Assembly: GCF_005239225.2 (NCBI RefSeq)
Contig: NC_133299.1
Span: 8,374,967-8,438,966 of the forward strand
DNA: 64,000 nt
Reading direction: 5' to 3'
From: Populus alba
Taxonomy: Eukaryota > Streptophyta > Magnoliopsida > Malpighiales > Salicaceae
Position 1 is the first letter of the stretch. Each line of letters opens with the position of its first letter. The position numbers were made by a program, and so were the translations under genes. The notes below the pieces were generated by a model, which ran no database searches, was not told the DNA's origin, and saw only the letters and a program-made list of their open reading frames with translations. Below, piece after piece: positions 22,361 through 35,139 of the stretch.

Positions 22361-23989
22361 CCTTTGATCATTCCCCAAAACAACCTTTTTCAGAATCAAA
22401 TCAAAAGATCAAGTTGGAAACATAAATTGTGCATCTTATGCATTACCAGATCACACATGTTTTAAACGGAGAAAAGTAAAGTTACAAGTGTGAGTAATAG
22501 CAAAAACCTTTGCCATAAGCAGAGATGAAAAACTACGTTGGCAAGACTAATGATGGCAAAAAAGGAAGAAATTTAAGAATATCATGTATACAATGCATAC
22601 AACTTTACTTTTTCATGACAAAAGAAATTTTCCGGATTGTTGACTTAATCCAGTTTCTCTCTGTCCCACAATATTTGTCAAGTCAGCCAAGAAACTAGCA
22701 CAATTAAGCAACTATTTTACTATTACCAAGTATCGAAACCAAAATAGATAGCAAGAAGAAAAAGAACTTAGATTTTGCTGTTTTTCCCACATTTTCTCAT
22801 CAACAAAAGAGAGAAATAAATTTAAGAAAAAATATATTTTTAAGACCACCGACAAACATCCAAATCAGAAATCTTGTCTGCTTTTTCAACAATTTCTCCG
22901 AGACCAAACAAGAAATAGATCCAAAAATTTTAAGCCCATCTACAAAAACTCAGTTTCAAGCAAAGTACCAGTGGGCAGATTTCTTTGTTGAAATCACAGA
23001 TGGGTCTCTATCTTCTTTTTTTCTTCTTCTTCTTCAGAGTAGAAAACAAAAGGGATTATTAAGGAGAAGAAAATGAAAAGCTTTATTTTACAGGAAAGAT
23101 CTTTTCTTTCTTTGGTTTGATTCAATGATGAAGAATCAAGAAAGAGTGTAAAGGAGAGGAAATAGGAAGTGAAGAAGACACAGCTGGGAATGGTACAGCA
23201 GCAGCTAAGTGTGGCCCCACTACTCTCATCTCTGAATTGGTAAAATGGGACCCACTTTCATTGATGTATCGCTCCGTTTCTTTCGGTGCAACAGATGGTA
23301 ATTTTGATACATTTCTTTCATCCTTGAAAGCTTTCCAGTTTTTCAGGGAACAAAATTCTACTGTCTGTAAACACAAAAGTACAGTAGTAACTAACACTTG
23401 AGATCTAACCCAACATGTGTAAGCATTACCAAGTCTTGAATAAACAACTCCCTCTTACTCAACAGAACCAACTTGTATTATCCTTTTCCTTTTCTTTTCT
23501 TTTTTATTTTTTTATTTTTTGAGGCTATCACTACTCTCACTATTAATACACAACACAACAACTATTTTTTTTTTTTTAAATGACTAATCTGCTCTTTAAC
23601 CATTACAAAACTAAACTTCCAATCCCTTCTATTTAAACGATAAACCAAAGTTATTAAATGCAGTGTGGGGTTAAGTGGTTAAAGAATTGAGTTTTGAATC
23701 ACACGAGTTGACCTGCATCATTTTAAAAAAAATTAAAAAAATAACATTTTAAGTTTTAATATCTAATATGTGAAAGTTAAGAACAATGTATGTGGATATA
23801 AACTATATATATATATATAAAATGAAGTTTAAAAATTTTTTTATCTCATATTATAAAGATATTATCTTCATTTTTTAAGTTGAAATATTAAAACCAATAA
23901 AAAATTTATCCCATTATAATTTTCTTTTTATAAACATAGAATATATGTACCTTTTTATCTTTCATAGTAATTTATTTTTTACCATTAAA
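22361..23989. other. Leader and promoter region of the IQD gene
   Basis: Pyrimidine-rich DNA on the minus strand near 22980-23050 (GAAGAAGAAG repeats in the sense strand) looks like a 5' leader. The region between it and 22361 probably contains a leader intron. From about 23450 the sequence turns AT-rich. Nothing else is supported. Confidence 0.35.
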
Positions 23990-24770
23990 ATGAAACTACT
24001 CTTAACACATTTCTCTCATCAAATCAGTTGGTCAAGTTGACTTAAACAAGTGATGAGGGATATGTTCATGATCTTATGATGCTCGAGCTGAGAATACACG
24101 ATCCCATCTCTTTATGGGATCTACTTGAATCAACCTCACCTCTTTTTTATGGATCAATTATGTGTTTTCCTAGATAGAATTTATATCTATAAATTTAGGT
24201 ACAAAAAGAATATATATTATAATCACTTGTCTTTAATAAATCTACCTCATTCAATCACAATTGTGCCCATTTAATAATGGTTATCATGTTGAGCTTGTTT
24301 AAACTCAATTAGTAATCTATGTGACAAGATTTTTTTTTCTCAAATAAAACACTTCCACCCATTAGGATTTATAAACCCAAATGATTCTTATTCGCCTAGG
24401 GGTTGTGTTCATTTTCCTTCTTCTTCTTCTTTTTTCCTTTATCACCTAGCAAGTGGGTGTGGTTCATGGATATAAATTTACATCCATAAACCACAAGGGA
24501 AGGAAAGCATTTTTCTTTTTCATTTTAGTGTTTTGACCTTCATCTTTTTCATTATTTCCTGTAAATAATTATAAACACGCAAACACTACGTAGCCTTTAA
24601 CAAAACTTTTCCTAGATTTTTGTTAACTTAAGTATCAAATGGTCCTTCATACCACATAAGAGACTTGTTTTGCAGGAATTCATGGACTACCAGCCCAACC
24701 CATCATTAACAACTCTTCAAGCCCAATATTTTTAAAAGTTTTCTATAGACTTTGTTAATGGCAGAGTTGA
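23990..24770. repeat. Left long terminal repeat of the LARD-like element
   Basis: This is the copy of the direct repeat lying nearer the IQD gene. It is diverged from the right copy by many substitutions and small indels, so the insertion is old. Its outer boundary was set where similarity starts ('aaactact' at about 23992). Confidence 0.55.
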
Positions 24771-25909
24771 TGGGAACATCAATCAAAGGTCGTTTCATTT
24801 TTCTTTTCTTTTTGCTTGCTCTTTATCTTTTTTCACTACAAATAATCCAAGAATTTTAAGACATAGAAGGGTTAAAGAGCTCCTTATTACAAGTATTCGA
24901 TTAATGTCTCTGAATCTATAACAACCTACCCAACAAGTGTGAATTCTTACTAAGGCTCTTTTGGCTATGAAAGAGCAAATTAGGGTATTGCCTTCTTTTT
25001 AACAGATAGCATAGCCTTTAGGTCCACCATTGGCACCACCGAATACATGTATATATCTTTATTTTCTAGAAAAGACAGCTTAAAACAATGTGCAAGAAAG
25101 TAGACAAGAGTGTCATCACTTTTAGAATCCATCTAAAAGTCTTTCTCACCATCAAGAAGAGCATTTAAGATCTAACACTCTAAACACAATCTCTATAAGT
25201 CTAAAGAAAAATCATTAAGCACTTATAGCCGTCAACATCACCATTACTCCTCGTTAAAGTCTTTTTTAGGCAATTTTATATAAAAATAAAATTCCTGAAG
25301 AGGGTTAAAAGTCACAATCATGTGAGCCTTTATAAAATATTATAACCCCTTCAAGGTGATGGGTTCTTCATTGTCTAAACTAATGTTGGATACTCATTTC
25401 TCTAAGGACTTCATTATCACAAAAATGAATTTCGACAACCATAATAAGCTTATAAACCTAAAAGAACACATACAAAATATACATCATAACTTAAAGCTAA
25501 TCATACAAGCTAGCGAAGTCATGTGCAAGATTAGTGCTCGCCACGTTTATCTAGTCTACTCAAGCATAGTATCACAACTTATAATCAGCTTTCATACTTG
25601 ATTTCCATGATCTTTGTGGAAAGCTTAGTGCTCATTTTAGCACGAGTATTCAAGTTAAAAAGAGCTCAATTAAGCCCATTACTATCATACAGTAAAATAT
25701 TGAAAGCATTATGATATATTCTAAAAAAGATTCAATAAAGAGATGTTAAGACTAGAGGGCCTTATATAACTAGTTGTCACTAAAACCTCGATAAATAGGG
25801 TAAATGACCCTACCTTGTAGAGAGAGTTGCTTGCTCTCCCTAGCATGAAGACCCTCTTGAAGTTGAAACAGATCATGAAAAAACATATTTGGGTAGAAGA
25901 AATGATAAA

Positions 25910-26880
25910 ATTGTCTCCATAATATCATCTTTATATGTTCTTCTCTATAAATTATTTGAACAGGATGCTCTCCAACCTAGGTGAGAGAACATATGTGCTC
26001 TGGGTGCACCACAGTTTCTATAGTATTTATTGCAGAATAACTCTATAATGTCTTTATAAAATATATCTCCATATGATTGCCTCCAATACTTTCAATAAGA
26101 AATGTCTCTGTCAAAATGTTTTTATAAAAATATTTTCATGTCTCCATTCGATTTCTTATCCCCAGGCAAAACATAGGGTTACCTCGACATAATCTTGCCC
26201 AAGTACTCAAAATTCTCCATATGAGCAAAAAGATTACAATCTTCATATCTCCATGAAAACATATTTTCATAAGTGATCTCCTCAAAGATCCCCTAATGAA
26301 TCACCATGTATAGTCTCTATGAAATAATCATTATATAATGATGATCTCTATGGTGAATCACCTAGTATAATATTTAGAAAATAGTCTTTGTACAATAGTC
26401 TCCATAAAATAATCATCATGACATTTTCTCTATAAAATATTCACCAAGAAATTTTCTCCACAAGATGTTCTGCCATGGTTGAGAGCTTTTCCTTTGCACC
26501 TAGGTATAATATGTCTCGATTTGTATCTTCATTCAAGTATAGAGATGACCTAGTCCAAACTCAAAGCATTATCAACTCCTACATACAAGGAACAACTTTA
26601 TCCAAGTGTAAGGACTTTATTTATCCCAGATACAAGATTGATTCTCCGTGACTAATATCTATGATATTCTCCATGAAAAATCTCTATAAAAAATCTCCAT
26701 GGGATATCATCATGCCAAAGTCTCCACAGGGATCTCCATGATATATATCCATGAAAGTCTTTGTGAGAGATTCTCCATGAGAAATCTTCATTAAAAAACC
26801 TCAATATGACTTTCCAAGGATGATCTCCATAAAATATAATAATAAAGGAGTATTTTCTCCATATGACTCTAATTATGGTG
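25910..26880. repeat. CTCCAT-rich degenerate short-repeat block
   Basis: About a dozen copies of 'ctccat', usually followed by 'gaaa', 'aaaat' or 'atga', are scattered at irregular intervals, for example near 25915, 26067, 26213, 26245, 26400, 26672, 26693, 26726, 26769, 26824 and 26855. Between them words such as 'acccgggtacaa' and 'cacctaggtataa' recur. No frame stays open. It forms the middle of the LARD-like element. Confidence 0.55.
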
Positions 26881-27344
26881 AGAGAGCACCTCTACCCGGG
26901 TACAACATGCTCTTCATTCTTTATTTAGGCTAGGGCAACATCTAATCTACATACGATAGTCTCCAAAACAATCATGAAGGCATAACCTAGTCTGAACAAG
27001 GTGAAGAATACACCTCCATCCAGGCTAAGGTTATACTAATCCCGAGCAAAATAAACAATTAATGAGCTACCTTAATCGAGTATACAAGCACCCATTTTTT
27101 CCAAGTATAAAGACAATGATTTTCTATAAATGTGTGGTTACATAATAAAACCTTAGCCATTTCAGAAGGCATATTGGCTAATCAAACAAGATAACCAATC
27201 AGTCAGGACTTTATGACTCACATCTAAAAGGTAGGTTATGCTCAAATCATATGTACAATAAAACCATTTTATCTCAAACTAAGTGAACCTTAGTTTAAAA
27301 AATAAAGCAACTGAAGATGGATTTGTTCTTTTAGGCTAATAATG

Positions 27345-28135
27345 CATAAACTACTTTTAAACTATTTCTCTAACCAAGTCAACCATATTGACCTAAATAG
27401 GTGATGAGAGATGTTTCCCTTAAGCTAAAGATGTATGCTTGACTTTAGCTCTCTACGGGATTTCATCGGACATGCATCACTTCTCTTTAAAGGACCAACC
27501 TTGTGCCCCTCTTCTTAGCGGACCGGCCATGTACGCTCCCAGATAGAGCTTATATCTTTGAATCCAACTATGAAGATGAAATGGACATGCATTAAATACA
27601 ACCACTTGCCTCTAGCGCATCTACGTCATCCTGTTACAACTACATCCACTAAGTGGTGGTTGTCTCACCTTATACTCATTTAAACTTGGTTAGCAATCCA
27701 CACAATTAGATTCCTTTTTCCATGAAAAAAGCATTGCCACCGATTAGGATTTATAAATCCAAATTACTGCTATTTTTCTAAAGGTCATGGTCTTTTCCCT
27801 CTCTTTCTTTTTCTTATCACCGTGAAAGTGGACATTGTTCATGGATATAAATATATTTCCATGAATTGAACCATGAGAAAAGGAAAACATTTTCTTAACA
27901 TTTTGATATTCTGACATTCATATTCTTTGTTATTTGTTGCAAATAGCCATAAATACACAAACATAATACATACCTTTTAATGCAATATTTCTTTTATATT
28001 TATGCTACATTAAGTATAAAGGATCTCATGTACTACATAAAAACTTGTTTTACAAGAGTTTTACTATTAGTCTAATCAATCAAGCTCACTAACCTGCCAT
28101 GAAAATACCTAAAATTTCCTAAAGTTTGCACCAGA
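27345..28135. repeat. Right long terminal repeat of the LARD-like element
   Basis: This copy starts 'aaactactttt' at about 27348. It follows the left copy through 'ggtgatgagagatg', 'gagcttatatct', 'gattaggatttataaatcc' and 'gttcatggatataaatat' to 'acttgttttacaag'. Its outer end fades out at about 28135. Confidence 0.55.
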
Positions 28136-30129
28136 CTTAATCTTATTCTTAGAAATTGTTATATACAATCATAATAAAAAGACTATGAATAATTACAAGA
28201 TATTCAGAACTTTGAATTTCATTTTTTTTTTATTCCTTCCAAGGGAAAACAACTTAAATGGGTCATTCTAAGAAAGTCTATTATTTCCTCTTTATTTTCC
28301 TTCAAACTACTTCAAATTTTTTTTCTTTATTTTTCATTAATGGAACTTCAATAATTTCTAAAAAAACTTGTCCTTTTCCTTTCCTTTTTTTATTTTGGGT
28401 ATCTTTCTTAAACTTTTTTTTTAATAATAAATATATTCTCCGACTATTTCACAAACAAAAATTAAAGTTTTATTCAATTGAATTGTAAGCAATCTATCTA
28501 CATTTTAAACTAGAACATTCCCGTTTTTTTTTTTTTTTCCTGTTGTAAATAAATACAGATACATATCTATAAATAATATGCATATGGGATCCATATTTAT
28601 GTTTTCTTGGAACAATAATAAATAAACACGTATTTACACAAACACGTAGGATCGTTATTTAATTTAATTTATTTTTTTGCTTTTTTTGAAGAATAATAAA
28701 TAGCACGGCGACTGAAGCGCGATTCTACCGTGTATCTCCATCCAAATTCCAACTTTCTCGAGGTTCTTTATGTCTCTCAGCAATCACCCGAAAATGACAT
28801 GAATCTGTGTGCGCTCTCACTAGCCGTTGCCACCTGTGACTGCAACGTTAATCTGTGCTGGTTTTTTGTTTTTTTCTCCTCTGTTTTTCTCTTCATTTTT
28901 GGTTGCTTGATTATGAAAGAAGGCCTGGTTTTGTATGATTGAGTCGTATAAAACCCTAAAGGTGGGGTGGGGCCGGGGAAAACTCAAATAAACCAATTTC
29001 GAAGGCAGAATCAAACCCTAATGAGTCGCCTTCATGCCTTGTTGATTCAACAACTCATCCAATTATTGATGCTAATTTTAACTTGGTGTGGGGCCATGGC
29101 TGTTAGCAGCAACCTAACAGCTATGGTTCGTCCTCCAGTGGGCTTTACAGTGATGAGATAAGAAATGCAAACCAAGTAAAGTAATGTGTTTGGTTATCTA
29201 TCCATTTCTAGTTATCTGATTAAGAAAATACAGAGAAGGAAACAATTAGAATCGGAAAAGGATAATTAGTAATTATTGAGAATCTAATCGTGCAAAACAA
29301 ACAAAATTCGGAGGAAATGCAGCTCACCTTTCATGTCCATCTTGGAGCTTGCTCCTGAAATTACTCGGGGCCGGTTCGTTGGTGATGGTGCAGGGTTTTT
29401 CTTTTCTTTTTCTTTTTTTTTTTTTTTAAAAAAAGAAAAATAAAAATCATTAACTTTCCAACCTCTTGTACATGCCAACCTGATTGGCTGAAATTCCAGC
29501 CCAAAATTCCAGCCTGGACAGCTTTAGTTTTCAGCCCAGCACTCGATATTGACCTTGTTTGTCCAACTTGTAACCTTCTATGTATTTTTTTTTTTTGAAT
29601 TTTTAGGAATTGCACAAATAATTTTTTTATGCACATAAATTTTTCAACTCATACACAAGTTTTCCAATGCAAAAAAGACTTTTTTTTTTTTCATTAATAG
29701 CATTGACCGTCACTAATATTTCTATTATAATATGTATGGCTCAACAACCATAACATGACACAATAATCAATAACCATTATGACTAGTCAATAATAAAATA
29801 TCAGTTTTTTCATAAATTATACACTATTCTTCTCTGTAAATATACTTAAGGTAAAAATAAAGATTGAAGCTCCACATAATCATTAAAAACTCACAATGTA
29901 TATTTATATTGTGCTATAAAAATCAATTATGTCATTTTAGCTCATTGAAGCTAGTTAAATTAGTCACATCATTCTAGGCCTAAGCAATAGACTCTTTTAT
30001 CTTTATATTTATTTTTTTTTGTATTTTGTTTTCATAATTGTATTCCTCTAAACCTTGTTGACTTAAGTATTGGAAATGTTCTAGTTTTAATTTTAATAAG
30101 AAACATGTTTTATAGGGGAAATTTTATTG

Positions 30130-30352
30130 TATGTCTGTTTAAGAGTTTGGTTAATGTTGTTTTTTAAAAGTGTTTTTTATTTGAAAATATATCAAAATAA
30201 TTTTTTATTTTTTAAAAAATTATTCTTGACATCAACGCATCAAAATAATCTAAAACCATTAAAAAAATATTAATTTAAAACAAAGAAAAAAATAAATAAA
30301 AATTTAATTTTTTTAAATCATTTTTGAAACATAAAAACAAAAACAAACAGAT
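30130..30352. repeat. Dispersed AT-rich MITE-like repeat, copy 3
   Basis: It contains 'gacatcaacgcatcaaaata' and a tail 'tttttgaaacataaaaacaa', matching copy 2 at 18766-18945 along most of its length. It is non-coding. Confidence 0.6.
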
Positions 30353-30429
30353 ATAAATATCAAATAGTTTATTCATTTGTTTAAAATATTAATTTTTAAT
30401 TTTTTTAAAAAACAATTCTACCTTCTTCA

Positions 30430-31030
30430 CAAAAGGGACCCCAGAAGAGACACGACTTAAACACCATAAAAAAACCACGCTGCCAAAAACCCATCAGTCT
30501 CTCCCTCCGCCTTTTCTCTCGCCGGATTCTGGCCAAACCATAATAACTATATTGCCTCTTCCATCACAGAACTCTAATCGCGACCTCATCTTCTCCCAAT
30601 CACCATCGACGGCCACTTTTCTAACTATCAAGACTAGTTGTCGTTCCTTCCTCTCATACCCACTAGCCACTGCCACAAGCCTAGCGCTGCCGCCAACGCA
30701 GCACCCATCGTCCCCCTTAATAGGCTCTTACTCTAACAATCCCTAATCGCTATCATAGCATGACCCAGCAGCCCCCTAAAGCACCATCGCCCAACCACTT
30801 TGTTCCAATCACAAATCCAACCCAGCCACTTAGCCACCGACCCGATCTCCTCATGCCATAACCCTCTCAACAGTAACTTGAACCACCCAGCAATAAATCG
30901 ATCTCCTCCTCTTAAACCCATAAACACCCAAAGAAATCAGATCATAGCGGTCTTTTTTTGGGATTCCCCCTCAAATACGAACAACTTGGCAAATGAATTC
31001 AAATATCACATCTCCATTAAATTTCCTTCC
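30430..31030. other. C-rich strand-asymmetric block, unclassified
   Basis: Within AT-rich DNA this 600-bp block is unusually C-rich and G-poor on the + strand (many 'ccacc', 'cccaacca' and 'gccaccg' words). Several 60-77 codon frames are open on both strands, but none looks like a protein family. It could be the untranslated region of a retroelement or a lost gene's first exon. Confidence 0.35.
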
Positions 31031-32169
31031 TGAGAAAAGATGTATTTGTTGGCATATGTATTGTTGTTATGCCAATGTTTTTCAAGATTTCTTGATTTCC
31101 TTCGTTTAATCTAACACACAAAAAAAAAAAGGGAGATTTTTTTAGTGGTAATTTTGTTTTTCTAAAGCAATAAGATTATTATTTTTTCATTAAATAGAAT
31201 ACAATAAAAATAAAAATATGTAAACAATACAATAATTTCTTGTTGATTTTTTTTAATGTCATGTCATTGTCAGTGTTATGAATTTATAAAATCAATTTAG
31301 AATCTAATCATATATATAAAATTGAAATAAAATATTTAACTTATAATATTAAATTTAATTATATTATTTAAAATATTTATAGAATCTAATTAAATTAACA
31401 ATCTTAACAACTGTATCTGTAATTTGAAATTGCATGGTATACCTTCTAAGTAAATAAATAAATATTACGAGGAAGGACTTGTCGATTATGCTGGCAAACT
31501 AAAAATAAAAAATAAAACATCAATGATGATGGAGGAGATGCAACCTAGATTGAACTAATTGGGTATAAATTGAATGAACTTGTACTTCTTTTTTTTGTTT
31601 TTTATAATGTTGTTGCCCCTACCAGCTCCATTTTCGAGCAAACAAGAGCACAGGCCACCGCTGAGATTTTAATGGCAAGAGAGGTCAAACATAAATTAAA
31701 AATGTTCCCTTTCAATAATGAGGAATATTCTTGGCTGTGATGAGCGCAAGTGTCTCGGATTGTGCTGCCAGGATGTTTCTCCTGGAATTAGAAATATGAT
31801 CAGATCGATCGCATGGCATGGCTACATGGCATGCACATGCTACAGCATCATCTTGTTCTTCCATTCACAGACAGTTTTAAAAATCATCAATGGCAAGAGC
31901 CTCCTTTTCTCATAATTTCCAAATAAAAGTTTTAGGATACAGTGCTCAAAGAGAGAACTGCAGCAAAAAAAAAGAAAACAGGAGGAAAGGAAATTGTTGA
32001 GCTCTTGCTTCAGTAAGAGCCTCTCTTGAATGCATGCTACCGTTCCAGTATATGTAGGGTGAAATAGGTAGAGGTTGATGGAGGACCCAAGCGCAAAGTT
32101 TGCGAAAAAAAGATAGACTAAAAGAATGTCAAGGAGACGACAAAGACACCGTTTTTGGAGCCAGTTTTA

Positions 32170-32310
32170 ATCCTCTTTTTTTTTTTTGGTTAAAATTTAA
32201 AATATTTTTAATTTTTTTGAATTGTTTTTGATGTCAAAAATTAAATATAATTTTAATATTTTTTCGAGTGAAAATCACTTTAAAAAGCAAATCGTTATTA
32301 TATTTTTTTA
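32170..32310. repeat. Dispersed AT-rich MITE-like repeat, copy 4
   Basis: It carries 'gtttttgatgtcaaaaatta' and 'gtgaaaatcactttaaaaag', which fit the same family in the other orientation. The evidence is weaker than for copies 2 and 3. Confidence 0.35.
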
Positions 32311-35139
32311 AAAAAAATTATAGGGTTTTTTTTTTAAAAAAGAAATATAGTTATTTTTAAAATAATATTTTTTATTTGAAATTACTATTACAAATCAAAT
32401 GGTCTTTCTTCTTATTTTTTTTTTGTCTATTTTTTATGATTTGAATTCTATTTGAGATTCAAATCAATATCCTTTAAGAATTCTAAACAAATAAATTCAT
32501 TTAACAATTGAATGGTTCTAAATAGTTAGATAAAGTTTAAGATGTAAACCATAATTTTTGAAAGAATAGAGGCAATGTAAAAAAAAAAAAAATAGCTATA
32601 TTATAAGATGTTGAAGGTAATTTTTTCTTAAAGATATAATATTAATATTAAATTATTTTTTTATTACCAATGCTTTTATTTTATAATAAAAAGATTCAAA
32701 TAAAATAAAAATAAAATTAAGGCTGATTTTATTCATTTTTGATGTTTTAGTATAAAACAATTCTTAGTGTTAGTTTACAATGCGGAAAAAAAAATAAATT
32801 TGTCCTAAAATAATTAAATAATTTAAATATAAAATAAATTAAAAGTTTAAATATTTTTGGTTGAGTTAAAATGATAATTTAAATGACTAAAATAGATATA
32901 GGGTAGAATTTTCAAATCAAGAAAGGATATGTGTGTTGAATGACTTTTCAAATAATATTTTATTAGGAATAAAAAGTCAGGAATGAACAAGGAAAAAAAA
33001 CGAAAGAATTAGTAAACAAGAAAAAGCTCAGCCATGAATAAGAACACGTAGAACGGCCTCGTTTAATGTGGTCGTGCAACATGTCCAGGGAGGTCATCTC
33101 TATTCTCTAGGGAAAAGGCTCCAATATCCTAATAACAAAAAAGTCAAACTAGAAGGTAAAAATATTATGGAAATAGACATTTTTAAAATCCTTCATCTTT
33201 TTTTAAGGGTGAATCCTTATCCTTTATTTTGTTTTTTAATTTTATTTTTTTTACATATTTTTTTAGATTTGTTCTTTATTTTTTATTACTATTTTTTATA
33301 TGATTTTTAGAATTGAAGTTTTTTTTTTTTTTGCAATTTCATCATCCTTTATTTTATTTTTTCTTTGATCCTCATTCTTTTTATTGTTGTTTTTTTTTAG
33401 ACAATTTTTTTTAATTTAATAATTTTTAGATTTTATACTTTAATATTAAATTAGTTGAGAATTGAGTTTTTTGATTGAACCTAGATCTAAAATTCCATGA
33501 AATACAAGTTTAGAAGATTAACTTATGTTTAGGGATTCACGTTGTTTGGTTTTTTTTTTTTTAAGCTAATGATTTTTTAGTTCTATCATTTAGATTTATT
33601 TATTTTTTAGATATCATCTCCTTTCTTTAATAGATATTAGATCAATTAATATTCAATCAAAGCCTAACTGGGAAGAGGACAAGGGAAGGAAAAAAGAAAG
33701 AGGCAAGTTTTCTAACCGAGTTAAATCATTCTAGTAGTGTCCATTACCCAAATTGTTAATTTCACGAGTTAATACAAGTAAATACAAAGAATTTCCATCT
33801 TTTCATTTCATTCCTTGGATATTTTTACGATTTAATTCTTTTATATTTTGTTTTTACATTTGTGCTAGAATTATACATAAGTTAAAATACACGACAACAT
33901 TAATCTTTTTTTAACCAAATCGCTATTTGGATAGGATGACCAATTCGCTCTTGGCATGTTAAGTCGGGCTGGTAATGTTAACTTATTTTTTTCTATTTAT
34001 TAACGTATATGATGATCGATTAATTTAATCTAATACATTGCTTTTTAATTCTCATTTCGAATATTTTATCACATGCATAAAAAATATATGATTCTTACAA
34101 TTATTTTAAACGAATTGATTGGATTTTGATTCGGCGTCTAACGAAGCATGGGCCAAGAGCCAAGTAAAACAACCTAAAATATATAATATCGGTGGTTGTG
34201 TTTTCAAAATCAATAAGTTCAGTTGATTATAAAAATCATAGTTATAAAATCATGTTCAAATAATGTTGTTTTGAAATTATTCTTTATTTAAGATTGGAAT
34301 GATGTTGTTTTGGAAAAACAATTTTAAAAAGTCAAATTATATCTTATTCAGTTTTTACCATATTACAAGTTAATCTCTCATATTAATTGAGTTTGATCAG
34401 TTAATACGTAACGTAATTTAACATGAAACTTAATCTGTCCAAGGCACCGGATCTCAATGACTTCACCTGGTGAGCTATTTCATGTTTAATATTAATGATA
34501 AAGACATTGATTCATGTTTGGTAAGTAAAGTCGCCTGAAAGAACCTAACACTTGACATGCTGTTTAACAGTTTCAAGCTAGCTGCTCCCATACCACCCTC
34601 CTTTTATTTTACTCTATATATATATATATATATATTCTGGATAAACGCAGGGGAAAACCCACTCGCCGACTAGAATTTGTCTAAATGAAAATAGGATTGA
34701 CCTCTTCATTTCTTTTTTATTGGGATTAAAAGAGGCACAAGTGGTTTTTGTGTAGAGGTCAATTGGTTGCGGTGTCTCCATCATGGATGTGACCATTTCT
34801 TTCAATCCAAACACATAGCTTTCGACGTTATTATGCTCTGATTAATCTCTGGTGTCAGGAAATTGATTGTGCAGAAGGAAGTCAAGTTATAGATTACCTA
34901 CTCCTTGAGATAAATCACTCAATTTTTCTTTTTAAGTGAGGGAATCCAGACGTGGACACTCATTCTAAGATTTGCTTCTTCGGAAATCTAGTTTTTGTTG
35001 CTGAATAACATTGATTCTGTGTATTACAAAGGTCGTTGATTTATGCTATAAACAGACTAGATAAAGGAGGAAGAGAGAGGATTTATACATGTAAAGAATT
35101 GTAATCTGCTCATCATAGGATCAATATCTTTGAATCTCT

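Larger units (their letters stand above)
23990..28135. mobile_element. Non-autonomous LTR retroelement (LARD-like), degenerate
   Basis: Two long direct repeats (about 23990-24770 and 27345-28135) enclose about 2.6 kb without any coding capacity. The copies align along their length by eye. Shared landmarks, in order, are 'aaactact', 'gtgatgag', 'atagagcttatatct' (or a close variant), 'attaggatttataaa' and 'ggttcatggatataaat' (or close variants), 'acacgcaaacac'-like words and 'acttgttttgca'. I read them as old LTRs. The core lacks gag, pol and a recognisable primer-binding site, so orientation is unknown. A large non-coding core with long terminal repeats fits the LARD class (inference). The ends are approximate, and no target duplication was found. 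Confidence 0.6.
28136..35139. other. Gene-poor interval, no gene supported
   Basis: The interval is mostly AT-rich. Notable pieces are a low-complexity open frame at 28258-28488, dispersed repeats at 30130-30352 and 32170-32310, a C-rich block at 30430-31030 and a less AT-biased patch at 31620-32150 whose small frames I cannot support. Sequence at 33200-33660 resembles the tandem units at 1-900. The 3'UTR of IRX9 should lie just left of 35140. A TA tract sits at 34616-34635. Confidence 0.4.

Noticed and set aside
25910..26880. CTCCAT-rich block considered as a CRISPR-like array
   Set aside because: Repeats are short, irregularly spaced and degenerate, and the genome is a plant's.
28258..28488. 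76-codon hydrophobic frame
   Set aside because: Low-complexity T-rich DNA gives Phe and Leu runs. No start context or neighbours support it.
29284..29636. Two minus-strand frames with Lys runs
   Set aside because: Both cross a homopolymer tract (about 29410-29440), which creates the open length.
31620..32150. Less AT-biased patch considered as a gene
   Set aside because: Only one 65-codon frame, no splice-compatible neighbours and no recognisable protein; left as intergenic.
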